Assembly (NCBI RefSeq): GCF_016482685.1
Contig: NZ_JACYHF010000003.1
Span: forward strand, 434,001-498,000
Direction of reading: 5' to 3'
Length of the DNA stretch: 64,000 nt
Source: Streptomyces sp. DSM 110735
Lineage (GTDB): Bacteria; Actinomycetota; Actinomycetes; Streptomycetales; Streptomycetaceae
Below are positions 1-7,818 of the stretch, piece after piece (positions within the stretch are counted from its first letter, which is position 1; each line of letters starts with the position of its first letter). The position numbers and the translations under genes were made by a program. The notes beneath the pieces were generated by a model. It did no database searches and had not been told where the DNA came from. It saw only the letters and a program-made list of their open reading frames with translations.

Positions 1-330
1 CTGGAGGTCATGGACGCCCGGGTGTTCACCGAGCTGCGCCGCCCGCTGCGCGCGGTGCCGCTGCTCCAGGACGTCCTGGGACGCTACGACGCCACGCACG
101 CCCGGGAGGTCGCGCTGTACCGCTCATGGCTGGCCGTGGCGCTGGCCGACGCGAACGAACCCGAACAGGCCGCCGAAGAGGCCCGCCGCGTCATCGACAC
201 GTCCGGCGATCTTTCCTCGGAGCGCACGGCGGAGCGGGCCCGGACAGTCCTCCACCGGCTGAAGGAGTACGAGGACGTACCGGAGGCGCGGGAAGTACTG
301 GCCAACTACGGGCACTTGTTGCTCGCATGA
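1..330 (+). CDS. C-terminal part of a TPR-type regulatory protein (partial)
   Basis: The reading frame is already open at the first base and ends with TGA at 328-330, so only about the last 109 residues are present. They are helical and alanine/arginine rich. Phrases such as VALADANEPEQAAEEARR and the closing ANYGHLLLA are typical of the tetratricopeptide tail of Streptomyces helix-turn-helix/TPR regulators. The N-terminal DNA-binding part would lie outside the window. The XRE-family assignment is an inference from this tail style; the remnant at 41617-42692 shows a related but distinct architecture. Confidence 0.6.
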   Translation: MEVMDARVFTELRRPLRAVPLLQDVLGRYDATHAREVALYRSWLAVALADANEPEQAAEEARRVIDTSGDLSSERTAERARTVLHRLKEYEDVPEAREVLANYGHLLLA

Positions 331-606
331 CCGCGGCGGTGATGCTGCCTACTGCTCCGCGTACAGCTCTCGAATGTGGCGGCTGCGCCTGTCCTGGAGC
401 GCATCGAGCGTCGCTCGTGCTGCTGCAGCATTGTGGGGCGGCTCCAGCGACTCCAGCACGCCGTGAGGTGCACAAGTTGCACCATGGAAGTGCAGAATGT
501 GCGGCTGTACGACGCGCGGCACGCCTGCCTTCCGTGGATGGCGAACACGGGGCGCCGGACTCGGCGGACTCCACACGTCGGCCTACCCCTCCCAGCGAGC
601 AGGCTG

Positions 607-771
607 CTACTTCTGTTCAACCATCGCCTGTTCTCGCCGCTCCACCTCCGACAGCACGGCCTACTCGGCCTCGCGCTGTGCGGTGACGAGTTCTGTCGGC
701 GCTTTGGGGTTGTCAAAGCCGAGCTGGCTCAACAGACGCTTGATCGCCGCCCAGCCACCCTGCACTGCGCC
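607..771 (-). pseudogene. decayed coding remnant, function unknown
   Basis: On the minus strand the bases translate to a protein-like stretch containing GWAAIKRLLSQLGFDNPKAP, continuing into a helical Glu/Arg/Gln-rich segment (AVLSEVERREQAMVEQK). One in-frame TAG interrupts it and another TAG ends it. Composition and charge pattern look like real coding sequence, unlike the surrounding frames. No start codon or ribosome binding site is visible. The family is not recognised. Confidence 0.3.
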
Positions 772-803
772 GCCAGCGCACCTCCGCGGCATGGACGAAC
801 TGA

Positions 804-965
804 GCCAAGGATCTGCGGACCGAGCTGTACCGCCCCCTGTACCACCAGCCCATCTACCCGGCGAACCTCTACGCCGACCGCCCGCCGAACCACCACGCCG
901 AATACCGCGAGCGCGTCACCGATCCCCAGGTCGAGCTGATGCGCGCCCGCGGTATCTGGCGGTAG
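804..965 (+). pseudogene. C-terminal remnant, possibly a carbon-nitrogen hydrolase
   Basis: After an in-frame TGA at 801-803 the plus strand reads 53 residues to TAG at 963-965, including ELYRPLYHQPIYPANLY, DRPPNHHAEYRERVTD and the ending MRARGIWR. This is protein-like and resembles, from memory, the tail of nitrilase-superfamily hydrolases. There is no start codon, so it can only be a truncated remnant. The family call is weak. Confidence 0.3.
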
Positions 966-1076
966 GACGCCACTTCGTGCTGCGTGGGCAGTTCCTCAAG
1001 GCGGACGGGGCTCCCGGATGTCACGCCCCGTCCGATTCTCTCCGGCCGCGTGGTCATGACGAGCCGGAGAGCGGGG

Positions 1077-1610
1077 TCACCCCGACACGGGCGTAAGGGT
1101 GAAGTCCTGTGTTCCGAGCTGCTGGCAGTTTCGACCGATGAGAGGCTGACCCTCGCCGTTGGCCTGGAGGCAACCTTGGTAGTCGCCCTTCGGGTTGGTC
1201 CACTTCAAGTGGGAGTCGGAGGTGGACACGAACTTGGCCGGGAACACGAGAGGCTTGGGCTGGGTGCACGACCCCATCCCCGTCCGCGAGGCCCAGGTAC
1301 TCGCCCCCAGGCTCAAGCACTGGTCAGCAGGGACAGACACGTTGTGCAGATAGCCATTCTCAGCGTCGCGCAAGAAGTGCTGCGCGGCCTTTCCGGGCGC
1401 GCACGGCCTCAGGACAACCATGGTGTATTCCGTGCCGTCCATGCTCCGCACCTCAGCTTCCGCGCACAGCGTCGGCTCAGCCGAGGGGCTGATGGTGAAG
1501 GACTGCGACGCGTCGGGAAACGTTACTGCTCCTGCCGTGGGCATCGATGTGGCCATGCCTGCCAGCCCGATGGCGGAAACGGCGAACAGCCGGGACAGGG
1601 ACTTCTTCAA
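1077..1610 (-). CDS. secreted protein with N-terminal signal peptide
   Basis: The start is taken as TTG at 1610 because GAGGAG lies 6-7 bases upstream and the next residues form a classical Sec signal: KKSLSRLF, then a hydrophobic run, then an Ala-X-Ala-like site near GAVTFPDA. The frame is open further upstream but without a good ribosome site. The mature part (about 150 residues) has several cysteines (LCAEA, RPCAPG, DQCLSL, GSCTQP, QGCLQA, RNCQQL). Its spacing and the closing QDFTL recall beta-trefoil/ricin-B-like carbohydrate-binding proteins, but that is a guess. It is an isolated gene beside phage debris. Confidence 0.7.
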   Translation of the reverse strand: MKKSLSRLFAVSAIGLAGMATSMPTAGAVTFPDASQSFTISPSAEPTLCAEAEVRSMDGTEYTMVVLRPCAPGKAAQHFLRDAENGYLHNVSVPADQCLSLGASTWASRTGMGSCTQPKPLVFPAKFVSTSDSHLKWTNPKGDYQGCLQANGEGQPLIGRNCQQLGTQDFTLTPVSG

Positions 1611-1680
1611 GATGCGCTCCTCGTGTGGGCGATGTGCGTTGGATGGAACCTTGATCACTAACGCGGGCACGCACGGAGAG

Positions 1681-2180
1681 TTACGCACAGAGCGGGATAC
1701 TGGTGGCGCTAGGGTTTGTCCGCTCCGCGGCCTCCTGCTCCGTCTTCGCCTTGATCCGCGCCACCTCCTGCGATGCGTCCTTGATCGGGTAACCGGCCTC
1801 CGGCAGCATCATCACCGCCGTCTCCGGCGGCAGCGCCCCGGCCCCATACGCCTGCACGACCTCCTCCAGCGCCGCGCCCCGGTCGGTCGGCGTGTGTGGC
1901 GCCCACGCCAGCCGCGTCGGCAGCGTCTCCCCCGCCGTCGACCCGTGCGCCCGACCCGCCTGGTACAGCCGCTGCACCATCTTGAATAGCAGCCGGTACT
2001 TGTGCTCGTCTCCACCAGAAAGCCGCGCCCCGCCACCGTGAACGCCGTCATGTCCGCGTTCTCGTGGCTCTTGGTCGCGGAGTCCGCACGCCAACTCCTG
2101 CCGTCCGAGCCGGGTGACAGGGTGCTCCTCCTCCAGTTCCTCCCGGCGGCCGCCGACAGGTTCGCGTCGTTCTCCCGCAT
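1681..2180 (-). pseudogene. phage portal protein fragment, frameshifted
   Basis: Two overlapping minus-strand frames join near 2000-2012. The upstream frame gives MRENDANLSA... to AFTVAGRGFLVE; the downstream frame gives KYRLLFKMVQRLYQAGRAHG and a C-terminal region with LPPETAVMMLPEAGYPI and EVARIKAKTEQEAAERTN. The second part resembles the C-terminus of SPP1 gp6-type phage portal proteins. The remainder of a portal (normally above 400 residues) is absent. It sits directly 3' of a tRNA-Pro gene, the usual position for an integrated phage, so it is best read as the relic of one. Confidence 0.5.
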
Positions 2181-2293
2181 CCGATGCGGCCCCTACGCAC
2201 ACCTCAGCGTGCTCCCATCCCGTCGTTCCCTGCCGAGCCCGATCGGCACGACCCGTTGACCCGGGTCAAGGGCGCTGGTCCCCAAAACGGCCG

Positions 2294-2327
2294 AGGGCCG
2301 GTTTCAGATTTCTCTGAAACCGGCCCT
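2294..2327 (-). terminator. terminator of the first tRNA-Pro
   Basis: A perfect 15-bp stem (2294-2308 with 2313-2327) closes a four-base loop, 20 bases past the 3' end of the tRNA. In the minus direction it is followed by a short T run in the 2280s. A closely related hairpin follows the second tRNA-Pro at 53421-53454. Confidence 0.75.
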
Positions 2328-2346
2328 GAGCTGCGACTCTCACGAG

Positions 2347-2420
<74 letters not shown>

Positions 2421-2500
2421 ATGCGGTCACAGGCGGGGTGGTTCCGCGTGATCGCGCAGGTCAAACCCTACCGTACCGGCGGGGATGCCATGGCCTGCGG

Positions 2501-2575
2501 TCGTGTGGGGCGGGATATGTGGGCCTGGGACATGTGGTCCAAGGACATGTGGCCCGCGCCTATGTGGGCACCCTC
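2501..2575. repeat. 15-bp repeat array, five units
   Basis: Five consecutive 15-base units each carry the core (C/T)ATGTGG or a variant at the same phase (units start at 2501, 2516, 2531, 2546 and 2561). Read on the minus strand the core is CCACAT. It lies between the tRNA-Pro and the 3' end of the membrane protein gene at 2581-3102. A second, inverted array with the same core follows at 4450-4584. Confidence 0.65.
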
Positions 2576-2580
2576 CACCC

Positions 2581-3102
2581 CTACTTGATGAGCGCGTTCG
2601 CCACCACCACGATCACGCCGAGGAGGGCGTCGACCAGGCCGATCAGGAGGGCGGCGAGCCAGCCGCGGCGGGAGCCTCGGGCGGTGACCACGCCCAGGGT
2701 GAAGAGGATGGCGATGTTGAGAAGGAAGGCGGGCTCCTCGACCTCGGTGGCGGGCCACCAGCCCCAGCCCGCGCCGGCCAGGAGGAAGACCGTCGGGAGG
2801 ACGGCGGCGACCAGGGGCCATTCGTCGGCGAGGGCGCGGAGGGTGGACCAGCGGCGGCGGGGGCCGCGTTCGGCGATGTAGTGGGCGTAGCCGTGGGCGA
2901 GGGCGGAGGCGAAGGCGGTGACGAGGACCCAGAGGGCGTCGTAGCGGCGGCTGGCGGCGGAGGTGTGGCCGTGCTGGGTGAGGGCGGCGACCAGGGAGCT
3001 GGCGAGGACCGCGCCGTAGACCCCGCCGAACAGGATGGCCTCGCGGGTGTCGTGCCGCCGCCGCGGTACGCCGGATGCCGCCTCCACCGTGCTGTCAGCC
3101 AT
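2581..3102 (-). CDS. small integral membrane protein, unknown function
   Basis: The 173-residue protein begins at the ATG at 3102 (MADSTVEAAS); the open frame runs 20 codons further upstream but with no better start. At least four hydrophobic segments are visible: AILFGGVYGAVLASSLVAAL, ALWVLVTAFASALAHGYAHY, WPLVAAVLPTVFLLAG, and two near the C-terminus (LLNIAILFTLGVV and LAALLIGLVDALLGVIVVVA). Loops are Arg-rich, as expected for cytoplasmic sides. No catalytic motif is seen and the family is not recognised beyond a multi-pass membrane protein. Confidence 0.75.
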   Translation of the reverse strand: MADSTVEAASGVPRRRHDTREAILFGGVYGAVLASSLVAALTQHGHTSAASRRYDALWVLVTAFASALAHGYAHYIAERGPRRRWSTLRALADEWPLVAAVLPTVFLLAGAGWGWWPATEVEEPAFLLNIAILFTLGVVTARGSRRGWLAALLIGLVDALLGVIVVVANALIK

Positions 3103-3296
3103 GTCTCTCACGATCACCCGGGTGTGCGGCGGCCGCCACCCTGGTGGGCAGTCGGGCGGCACCGCCTACTCCAGTAGCCACAGCGGCCACCTCGGCAACA
3201 AGATCGGGAAAGGCCCGCTCCGGACGGTTGACGCGTCAGCCATGTCCGTACAAAGGTGGCCGCGACAGGAGTGAGCCGGTCCGACGAGGGGCTGTC

Positions 3297-4457
3297 ATGG
3301 TGGATGCGCTGGGGGTCGCCGTCATCGGGTTCGGCTGGATGGGACGCGTGCACACCCAGGCGTACAGCAGGGTCCGCCACCATTTTCCCCAACTCCCCCT
3401 GCGTCCCGAGCTGGTGACGGTCGCCGAGGACGTGCCGGGGCGGGCCGAGGAGGCCGCCGAGCGGTACGGGTTCGCGACCGCCACCCGCGACTGGCGGGAC
3501 GTCGCCGCCGATCAGCGGGTACGGGCCGTCAGCATCACCGCGCCGAACTTCCTGCACCGCGAGATCGGTGTGGCGATGGCGGAGGCGGGCAAGCACGTCT
3601 GGGTCGAGAAGCCGGTCGGGCTGAGCGGCGAGGACGCCCGTGCGGTGGCCGACGCCGTGGCCAAGGCGGGCGTGCAGAGCGCGGTCGGCTTCAACTACCG
3701 CTGCGCTCCCGCCGTGGAGACCGCCCGCGATCTGATCGCCGCCGGGGAGCTGGGCGCGGTCACCCATGTGCGCGTCCGCCTGTTCAGCGACTACGCGGCG
3801 CACCCGGACGGCGCGCTGACCTGGCGCTACGAGCGCGCCCGGGGCGGCAGCGGGGTCCTCGGGGACCTCGCCTCGCACGGCGTCGACCTGGCGCGTTTCC
3901 TGGTCGGCGACATCGCGTCCCTCGCCGCCGACACGGCCGTCTTCGTGCCCGAGCGCGCCCGTCCGGCCGGGGCGACCGCCGGTCACGCGCTGGCTTCCGG
4001 CGGCGAGCCGGGCCCGGTGGAGAACGAGGACTACGTCAACTGTCTGCTGCGTTTCGCCTCCGGCGCGCGCGGCGTCCTGGAGGCGTGCCGGGTCTCGGTC
4101 GGCGAGCAGAACAACTACGGCTTCGAGGTGCACGGCACCCGGGGCGCGGTGTTCTGGGACTTCCGCCGGATGAACGAGCTGCGCGTCAGCCGGGGCACGA
4201 CGTACCAGGACCAGCCGGTGAGCACGGTGTACGTCGGTCCGGGCGACGGTGAGTTCGCCGCGTTCCAGCCGGGCGCGGCCAACGCGATGGGGTACGACGA
4301 TCTGAAGGTCGTCGAGGCGTACCGGTTCCTGCGCTCGGTCGCGGAGGGCGAGCCGTACGGCGCGACGCTCGCGGACGCGGTACGTGCCGCCGCCGCGCTG
4401 GACGCCATGGCGGAGTCGGCCGAGAGCCGGAGGTGGGTCGATCTGCCGGCCACATAG
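3297..4457 (+). CDS. Gfo/Idh/MocA family NAD(P)-dependent oxidoreductase
   Basis: A 386-residue soluble dehydrogenase. The N-terminal Rossmann fold shows GFGWMG (residues 11-16). VWVEKPVGLS carries the family's Glu-Lys-Pro motif that contacts cofactor and substrate. LGDLASHGVDLARFLVG gives the Asp/His substrate-site motif, and the C-terminal alpha/beta domain begins after NYRCAPAV. The ATG at 3297 has GAGGGG 7 bases upstream; the frame is open earlier but encodes low-complexity sequence. The partner gene at 4583 belongs to the same family, so the pair probably oxidises a sugar or inositol-type polyol. The exact substrate cannot be read from sequence. Confidence 0.85.
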   Translation: MVDALGVAVIGFGWMGRVHTQAYSRVRHHFPQLPLRPELVTVAEDVPGRAEEAAERYGFATATRDWRDVAADQRVRAVSITAPNFLHREIGVAMAEAGKHVWVEKPVGLSGEDARAVADAVAKAGVQSAVGFNYRCAPAVETARDLIAAGELGAVTHVRVRLFSDYAAHPDGALTWRYERARGGSGVLGDLASHGVDLARFLVGDIASLAADTAVFVPERARPAGATAGHALASGGEPGPVENEDYVNCLLRFASGARGVLEACRVSVGEQNNYGFEVHGTRGAVFWDFRRMNELRVSRGTTYQDQPVSTVYVGPGDGEFAAFQPGAANAMGYDDLKVVEAYRFLRSVAEGEPYGATLADAVRAAAALDAMAESAESRRWVDLPAT

Positions 4458-4584
4458 GCGCAGCGCACACCTCGCCGCCCACGCGCCCAGCGCCCTCGCA
4501 CATGTTGCCCTCGCACATGTCGTACGCCCACATATGGCGCCACCACATAGAGACCGCCCACAAACAAGGAGCAGCCCCGCACAT
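4450..4584. repeat. 15-bp CCACAT-core repeat array
   Basis: CACAT or CACAA cores occur at 4499, 4514, 4529, 4544 and 4559, an exact 15-base period, with looser copies at 4451 and 4466 and one at 4580. The first copy contains the stop codon of the upstream dehydrogenase gene (CACATAG). The array fills the gap between the two dehydrogenase genes. It is related, in inverted orientation, to the array at 2501-2575; both contain CCACATAGGCGC. Confidence 0.65.
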
Positions 4585-5587
4585 GCGCATCGGAATTCTC
4601 GGCCTCGGCCGCATCGGCGCCTTTCACGCCGAGACTCTGTCCGCACTGGACGGCGTCGAGTCGCTGGTCGTCGCGGACCCGGTCGCGGACGCGGCCAAGG
4701 CGGCCGCAGAGCGGTTCGGGGCGCAGGTGGCGGACTCGCCGGAGGCGCTGCTCGCCGCCGGGGTGGACGGGCTGGTGATCGCGGCGGCCACGGACGCGCA
4801 CCCCGAGCTGATCCGGGCCGGTCTTGCGGCAGGTGTGCCCGTGTTCTGCGAGAAGCCGGTCGCCCGCACCATGGCGGAGGGCGTCGGGGTACTGCGGGAG
4901 GTGCGGGAGAGCGGGGTGCCCGTGCAGATCGGCTATCAGCGCCGGTTCGACGCCGGGTACGCCGCCGCGCGGGCCGCCGTCCGGGCGGGCGAGCTGGGCG
5001 CGCTGCACACGGTCCGGTGCGTGGGTCTGGACCCGGCGCCGCCGCCCGCCGCCTACATCGCCGGTTCCGGCGGCATCTTCCGGGACTGTTCCGTGCACGA
5101 CTTCGACATCCTGCGCTGGGTGACCGGACGCGAGGTGAGCGAGGTCTACGCGGTCGGCGGCAACCGGGGCGCCGACTACATCCGTGCGGCGGGCGACGCC
5201 GACACCACGGGCGCGGTCCTCACCCTGGACGACGGCACGCTCGCGACGGTCTCCAACTCCCGCCACAACGCGCGCGGTTACGACGTGCGCATGGAGCTGC
5301 ACGGCTTCGCGGACTCCCTCGCGGTCGGTCTGGACGACAAGCTGCCGATCCGCTCGGCCGAGCCGGGCGTCACCTTCCCCGGGGGCACCCCGCACGACTT
5401 CTTCATGGACCGCTTCGCCGCCGCCTACCGCGCCGAACTCACCGCGTTCACCGAGGTCGTGGCGGGCTCCCGCCCCTCCCCCTGCACGGTCGAGGACGCG
5501 CTGGAGGCGGGCTGGATCGCCGAGGCGTGCACGCTCTCACTGCGCGAGCACCGGCCGGTGACGCTGGGCGAGATCCGTACGGCTTGA
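4583..5587 (+). CDS. iolG: Gfo/Idh/MocA oxidoreductase, inositol 2-dehydrogenase-like
   Basis: A 334-residue protein beginning RIGILGLGRIGAFHAE, a Rossmann fold with GLGRIG. FCEKPVARTM is the conserved Lys-Pro motif, and CSVHDFDILRWVTG carries the HDFDILRW catalytic Asp/His pattern of inositol 2-dehydrogenase-like enzymes. It would oxidise myo-inositol or a related polyol or sugar with NAD. The ATG at 4583 has AAGGAG upstream. The 3' end overlaps a strong bidirectional terminator. Substrate assignment is by family; it could equally act on another cyclitol or a deoxy-sugar. Confidence 0.8.
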   Translation: MRIGILGLGRIGAFHAETLSALDGVESLVVADPVADAAKAAAERFGAQVADSPEALLAAGVDGLVIAAATDAHPELIRAGLAAGVPVFCEKPVARTMAEGVGVLREVRESGVPVQIGYQRRFDAGYAAARAAVRAGELGALHTVRCVGLDPAPPPAAYIAGSGGIFRDCSVHDFDILRWVTGREVSEVYAVGGNRGADYIRAAGDADTTGAVLTLDDGTLATVSNSRHNARGYDVRMELHGFADSLAVGLDDKLPIRSAEPGVTFPGGTPHDFFMDRFAAAYRAELTAFTEVVAGSRPSPCTVEDALEAGWIAEACTLSLREHRPVTLGEIRTA

Positions 5588-5626
5588 GTTCTACGGCGCC
5601 GGGATCCGCCCGGCGCCGTAGAACTC
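5586..5626. terminator. bidirectional terminator
   Basis: A perfect 18-bp inverted repeat (5586-5603 with 5609-5626) closes a five-base loop. It begins inside the stop codon of the dehydrogenase gene and ends just before the stop of the convergent TetR gene, so it can end transcription from both sides. Confidence 0.85.
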
Positions 5627-5645
5627 GCCCTTCCGAAGCCCCTGT

Positions 5646-6203
5646 TCAGGCTCGCAGCCCGTCCACGATCAGCCCCAGGATCCGCTCCGCCCGCGCCTCC
5701 CCGTCCCGCGCCGGGTCGATGCGCCACAGCACGCTCAACTGGAGCAGCACGTCCTCCGGGTCGACCCCGGTCTTGAGGGTGCCGTCCGCCGCGCCCGCGT
5801 CGAGGAGTACGCCGATCGCCCCGAGGAAGGGGGCGTAGAACTCGTCCTCGCGGCCCGCGCCCGTCGCCGCGTGGATGACCTCGGCCACGCCGAACTTCAG
5901 GCGGCCGTAGCGCGCGACCTCGTCGAACCACAGGCGCAGCGCGGTCAACGGGGGGTGGGCGTCGCGGAGTTCGGGCGCCAGGTCGATGAGGTGCTGGAGG
6001 TCGTTGCGGTACAGCTCCATGATCAGCGCCTCCCGGGTCGGGAAGTGCCGGTAGAGCGTGCCGATGCCGACCCCCGCCTTCTTGGCGATGGCGGTGAGCG
6101 AGGCGCTGCTCGACGCGGCGATCTCCTCGCGGGCGACGGCGAGGATCCGCGCGCGGTTGTCGCGGGCGTCCTTCCGGGTGGGCTTGGCGGGCTGCGCGTT
6201 CAC
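5646..6203 (-). CDS. TetR family transcriptional regulator
   Basis: A 185-residue regulator. The helix-turn-helix is in the first 60 residues (RARILAVAREEIAASSSASL then AIAKKAGVGIGTLYRHFPTR), the TetR hallmark ending in YRHF. The remaining helices form the ligand-binding and dimer domain. The start is taken as the GTG at 6203 (VNAQPAKPTRKDARDN), since upstream residues are encoded by the operator region. It is divergent from the reductase at 6343, with two perfect palindromes between them, so it most likely represses that gene and itself. Confidence 0.9.
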   Translation of the reverse strand: MNAQPAKPTRKDARDNRARILAVAREEIAASSSASLTAIAKKAGVGIGTLYRHFPTREALIMELYRNDLQHLIDLAPELRDAHPPLTALRLWFDEVARYGRLKFGVAEVIHAATGAGREDEFYAPFLGAIGVLLDAGAADGTLKTGVDPEDVLLQLSVLWRIDPARDGEARAERILGLIVDGLRA

Positions 6204-6237
6204 GGATGCGGTTTCCGTCCGGTCTCGGATTGCTAAG

Positions 6238-6284
6238 CGGAGGGCCCTCCGGTACGTTGGGGAACAGAGCCGGAGGGCCCTCCG
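6238..6284. promoter_or_regulatory. twin palindromic operator for the TetR regulator
   Basis: The 14-base palindrome CGGAGGGCCCTCCG occurs twice, at 6238-6251 and 6271-6284, with centres 33 bases (about three helical turns) apart. It lies in the divergent promoter region between the TetR gene and the SDR gene. The repeat and position are seen directly; binding by the adjacent TetR protein is inferred. Confidence 0.8.
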
Positions 6285-6342
6285 TTTTCTGTCATTCTGG
6301 CACACCCCCTTCCCGCACACCCCTTCCTCCGTGAGGACAGTC

Positions 6343-7389
6343 ATGCCCGAACTCGTCCTGGTCACCGGCGGCACCGGCTACATCGCAGGCTGGTGCGTCA
6401 CCGAACTGCTCCGCCGCGGCTACTCCGTGCGCGCCACGATCCGTACCCCCGGCCGCGAACAGGCCGTCGTCGACGCGGTCGCACCGGAGGTCAGCCCCGG
6501 CGACACCGACCGGCTGAGCTTCGCCGTCGCCGATCTCACCGCCGACGCGGGCTGGGACGAGGCGATGGCCGGAGTCGACCGCGTCCTGCACGTGGCGTCG
6601 CCGCTCGGCACCACGGAGTCGGGCGACCTCGTCACCCCGGCCCGCGACGGCACCCTGCGAGTACTGCGCGCCGCGACCCGGGCCGGAGTCGCCCGGGTGG
6701 TGATGACCTCCGCCGCGAACACCGCGAGCCCCTCCTCGTACACCACCGACGGCGTCACCGACGAGACGCTGTGGACCGACCCCGACGATCCCTCGCTCAT
6801 CCCCTACCGGCGTGCCAAGACGCTCGCCGAGCGGGCTGCCTGGGACTTCATGGCGACCCACGACGGTCCGACCGAGCTGACCACCGTGCTGCCCGGCGCC
6901 GTCTTCGGTCCCGTCCTCACCGCCGACGCGCAGGGCTCCGTCGGCATCGTCGCCCGGATGCTCTCCGGGAAGATGCCCGGCGTCCCCCGCATCGGGCTGG
7001 AGATCGTGGACGTGCGCGACCTGGTGGACATCCATCTGCGGGCGATGACCTCACCGGCCGCCGCGGGGCAGCGTTTCCTCGCCACCGGTGAGTTCCTGTG
7101 GATGGCGGACATGGCGCGCGTCCTGCGGGACGGGCTGGGCAGCCCCTGGGCGGGACGCGTGCCGACCCGCAGGCTGCCCGACTTCGCCGTACGCCTCGCG
7201 GCGCGGTTCGGTGACCCCACGCTGCGCGAGATCACGCCCGCGCTGGGTCGCCGCAACCGGCACTCCACCGAGAAGGCGCACCGGCTCCTCGGCTGGCAGC
7301 CCCGGCCGGCCGCGCAGGCGGTTCTGGACTGCGCGGAGAGCCTGATCACGCACGGTGCCGTACCCGTCGAGGCGGCTCAGCCGCAGTAG
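6343..7389 (+). CDS. NAD(P)-dependent SDR reductase/epimerase (dihydroflavonol-reductase-like)
   Basis: A 348-residue extended short-chain dehydrogenase. The nucleotide-binding motif GGTGYIAG is at residues 8-15. VLHVASPLG follows, TSAANT is the Ser strand, and YRRAK supplies the catalytic Tyr and Lys of the YxxxK motif. The C-terminal half matches substrate-binding regions of DFR/aldehyde-reductase-like enzymes. ATG at 6343 is preceded by GAGGA. It is controlled by the divergent TetR gene. Substrate unknown; probably an aldehyde or ketone. Confidence 0.85.
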   Translation: MPELVLVTGGTGYIAGWCVTELLRRGYSVRATIRTPGREQAVVDAVAPEVSPGDTDRLSFAVADLTADAGWDEAMAGVDRVLHVASPLGTTESGDLVTPARDGTLRVLRAATRAGVARVVMTSAANTASPSSYTTDGVTDETLWTDPDDPSLIPYRRAKTLAERAAWDFMATHDGPTELTTVLPGAVFGPVLTADAQGSVGIVARMLSGKMPGVPRIGLEIVDVRDLVDIHLRAMTSPAAAGQRFLATGEFLWMADMARVLRDGLGSPWAGRVPTRRLPDFAVRLAARFGDPTLREITPALGRRNRHSTEKAHRLLGWQPRPAAQAVLDCAESLITHGAVPVEAAQPQ

Positions 7390-7574
7390 CGCACCAGCCA
7401 CTCGTCCGCGTGGTAGCGGTCGCGCGCCGGGTCCGGCGTGGTCGCGGGACGGGTCTCGACCATGTCCTCGGGGCGTATCCGCTCGGGCAGCGCGCCGAAG
7501 CGGTCGTGGCGGTCGGTGTCCGTCCGGTCGGTGTCGTGGGACGTGTGCCGGAGCCGTGTGGTGCGGTGCGTCAT
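7377..7574 (-). CDS. small conserved-looking protein, unknown function
   Basis: A 65-residue basic and acidic mix, starting MTHRTTRLRH at 7574 with GGGAGG about 7 bases upstream. It ends with PARDRYHADEWLVRYCG. The frame has a good ribosome site and a well-formed C-terminus. It converges on the SDR gene and overlaps its last 13 bases. No membrane segment or known domain is visible. Confidence 0.55.
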   Translation of the reverse strand: MTHRTTRLRHTSHDTDRTDTDRHDRFGALPERIRPEDMVETRPATTPDPARDRYHADEWLVRYCG

Positions 7575-7818
7575 GCCGTCCTCCCGTCTGCCGCCCTCGC
7601 GGGCGTCCCCTGTCATCGGTCACAACGCTGTCAACGGTCATAACGCCCACCCGCCCCCGGCAGTTCCCGCCCGCGCCCGGCAGTTCCCCCGCGCCCGGCA
7701 GCTCCCGGCGGCGTCCGGCGGTCCCCGGACACACGACGGGGCACGCGACGAGGCACGCGACGACGCCCGGGCGAGCCCCCACGCGGGGCCCCCGGGCGTC
7801 ACCCGATCAGGCGCCCGC

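Larger units (their letters stand above)
331..1076. other. gene-poor stretch with decayed frames
   Basis: No intact gene is convincing across these 746 bases. The longer open frames here are G/C-rich shadows with low-complexity arginine/proline translations. Two short pieces look like real protein but are broken by stops; they are listed separately at 607-771 and 804-965. The stretch is best read as an eroded accessory segment on the element side of the tRNA-Pro gene. Confidence 0.5.

Noticed and set aside
2501..4584. CRISPR-like array
   Set aside because: Units are 15 bp and contiguous, with no spacers, and no cas genes are present.
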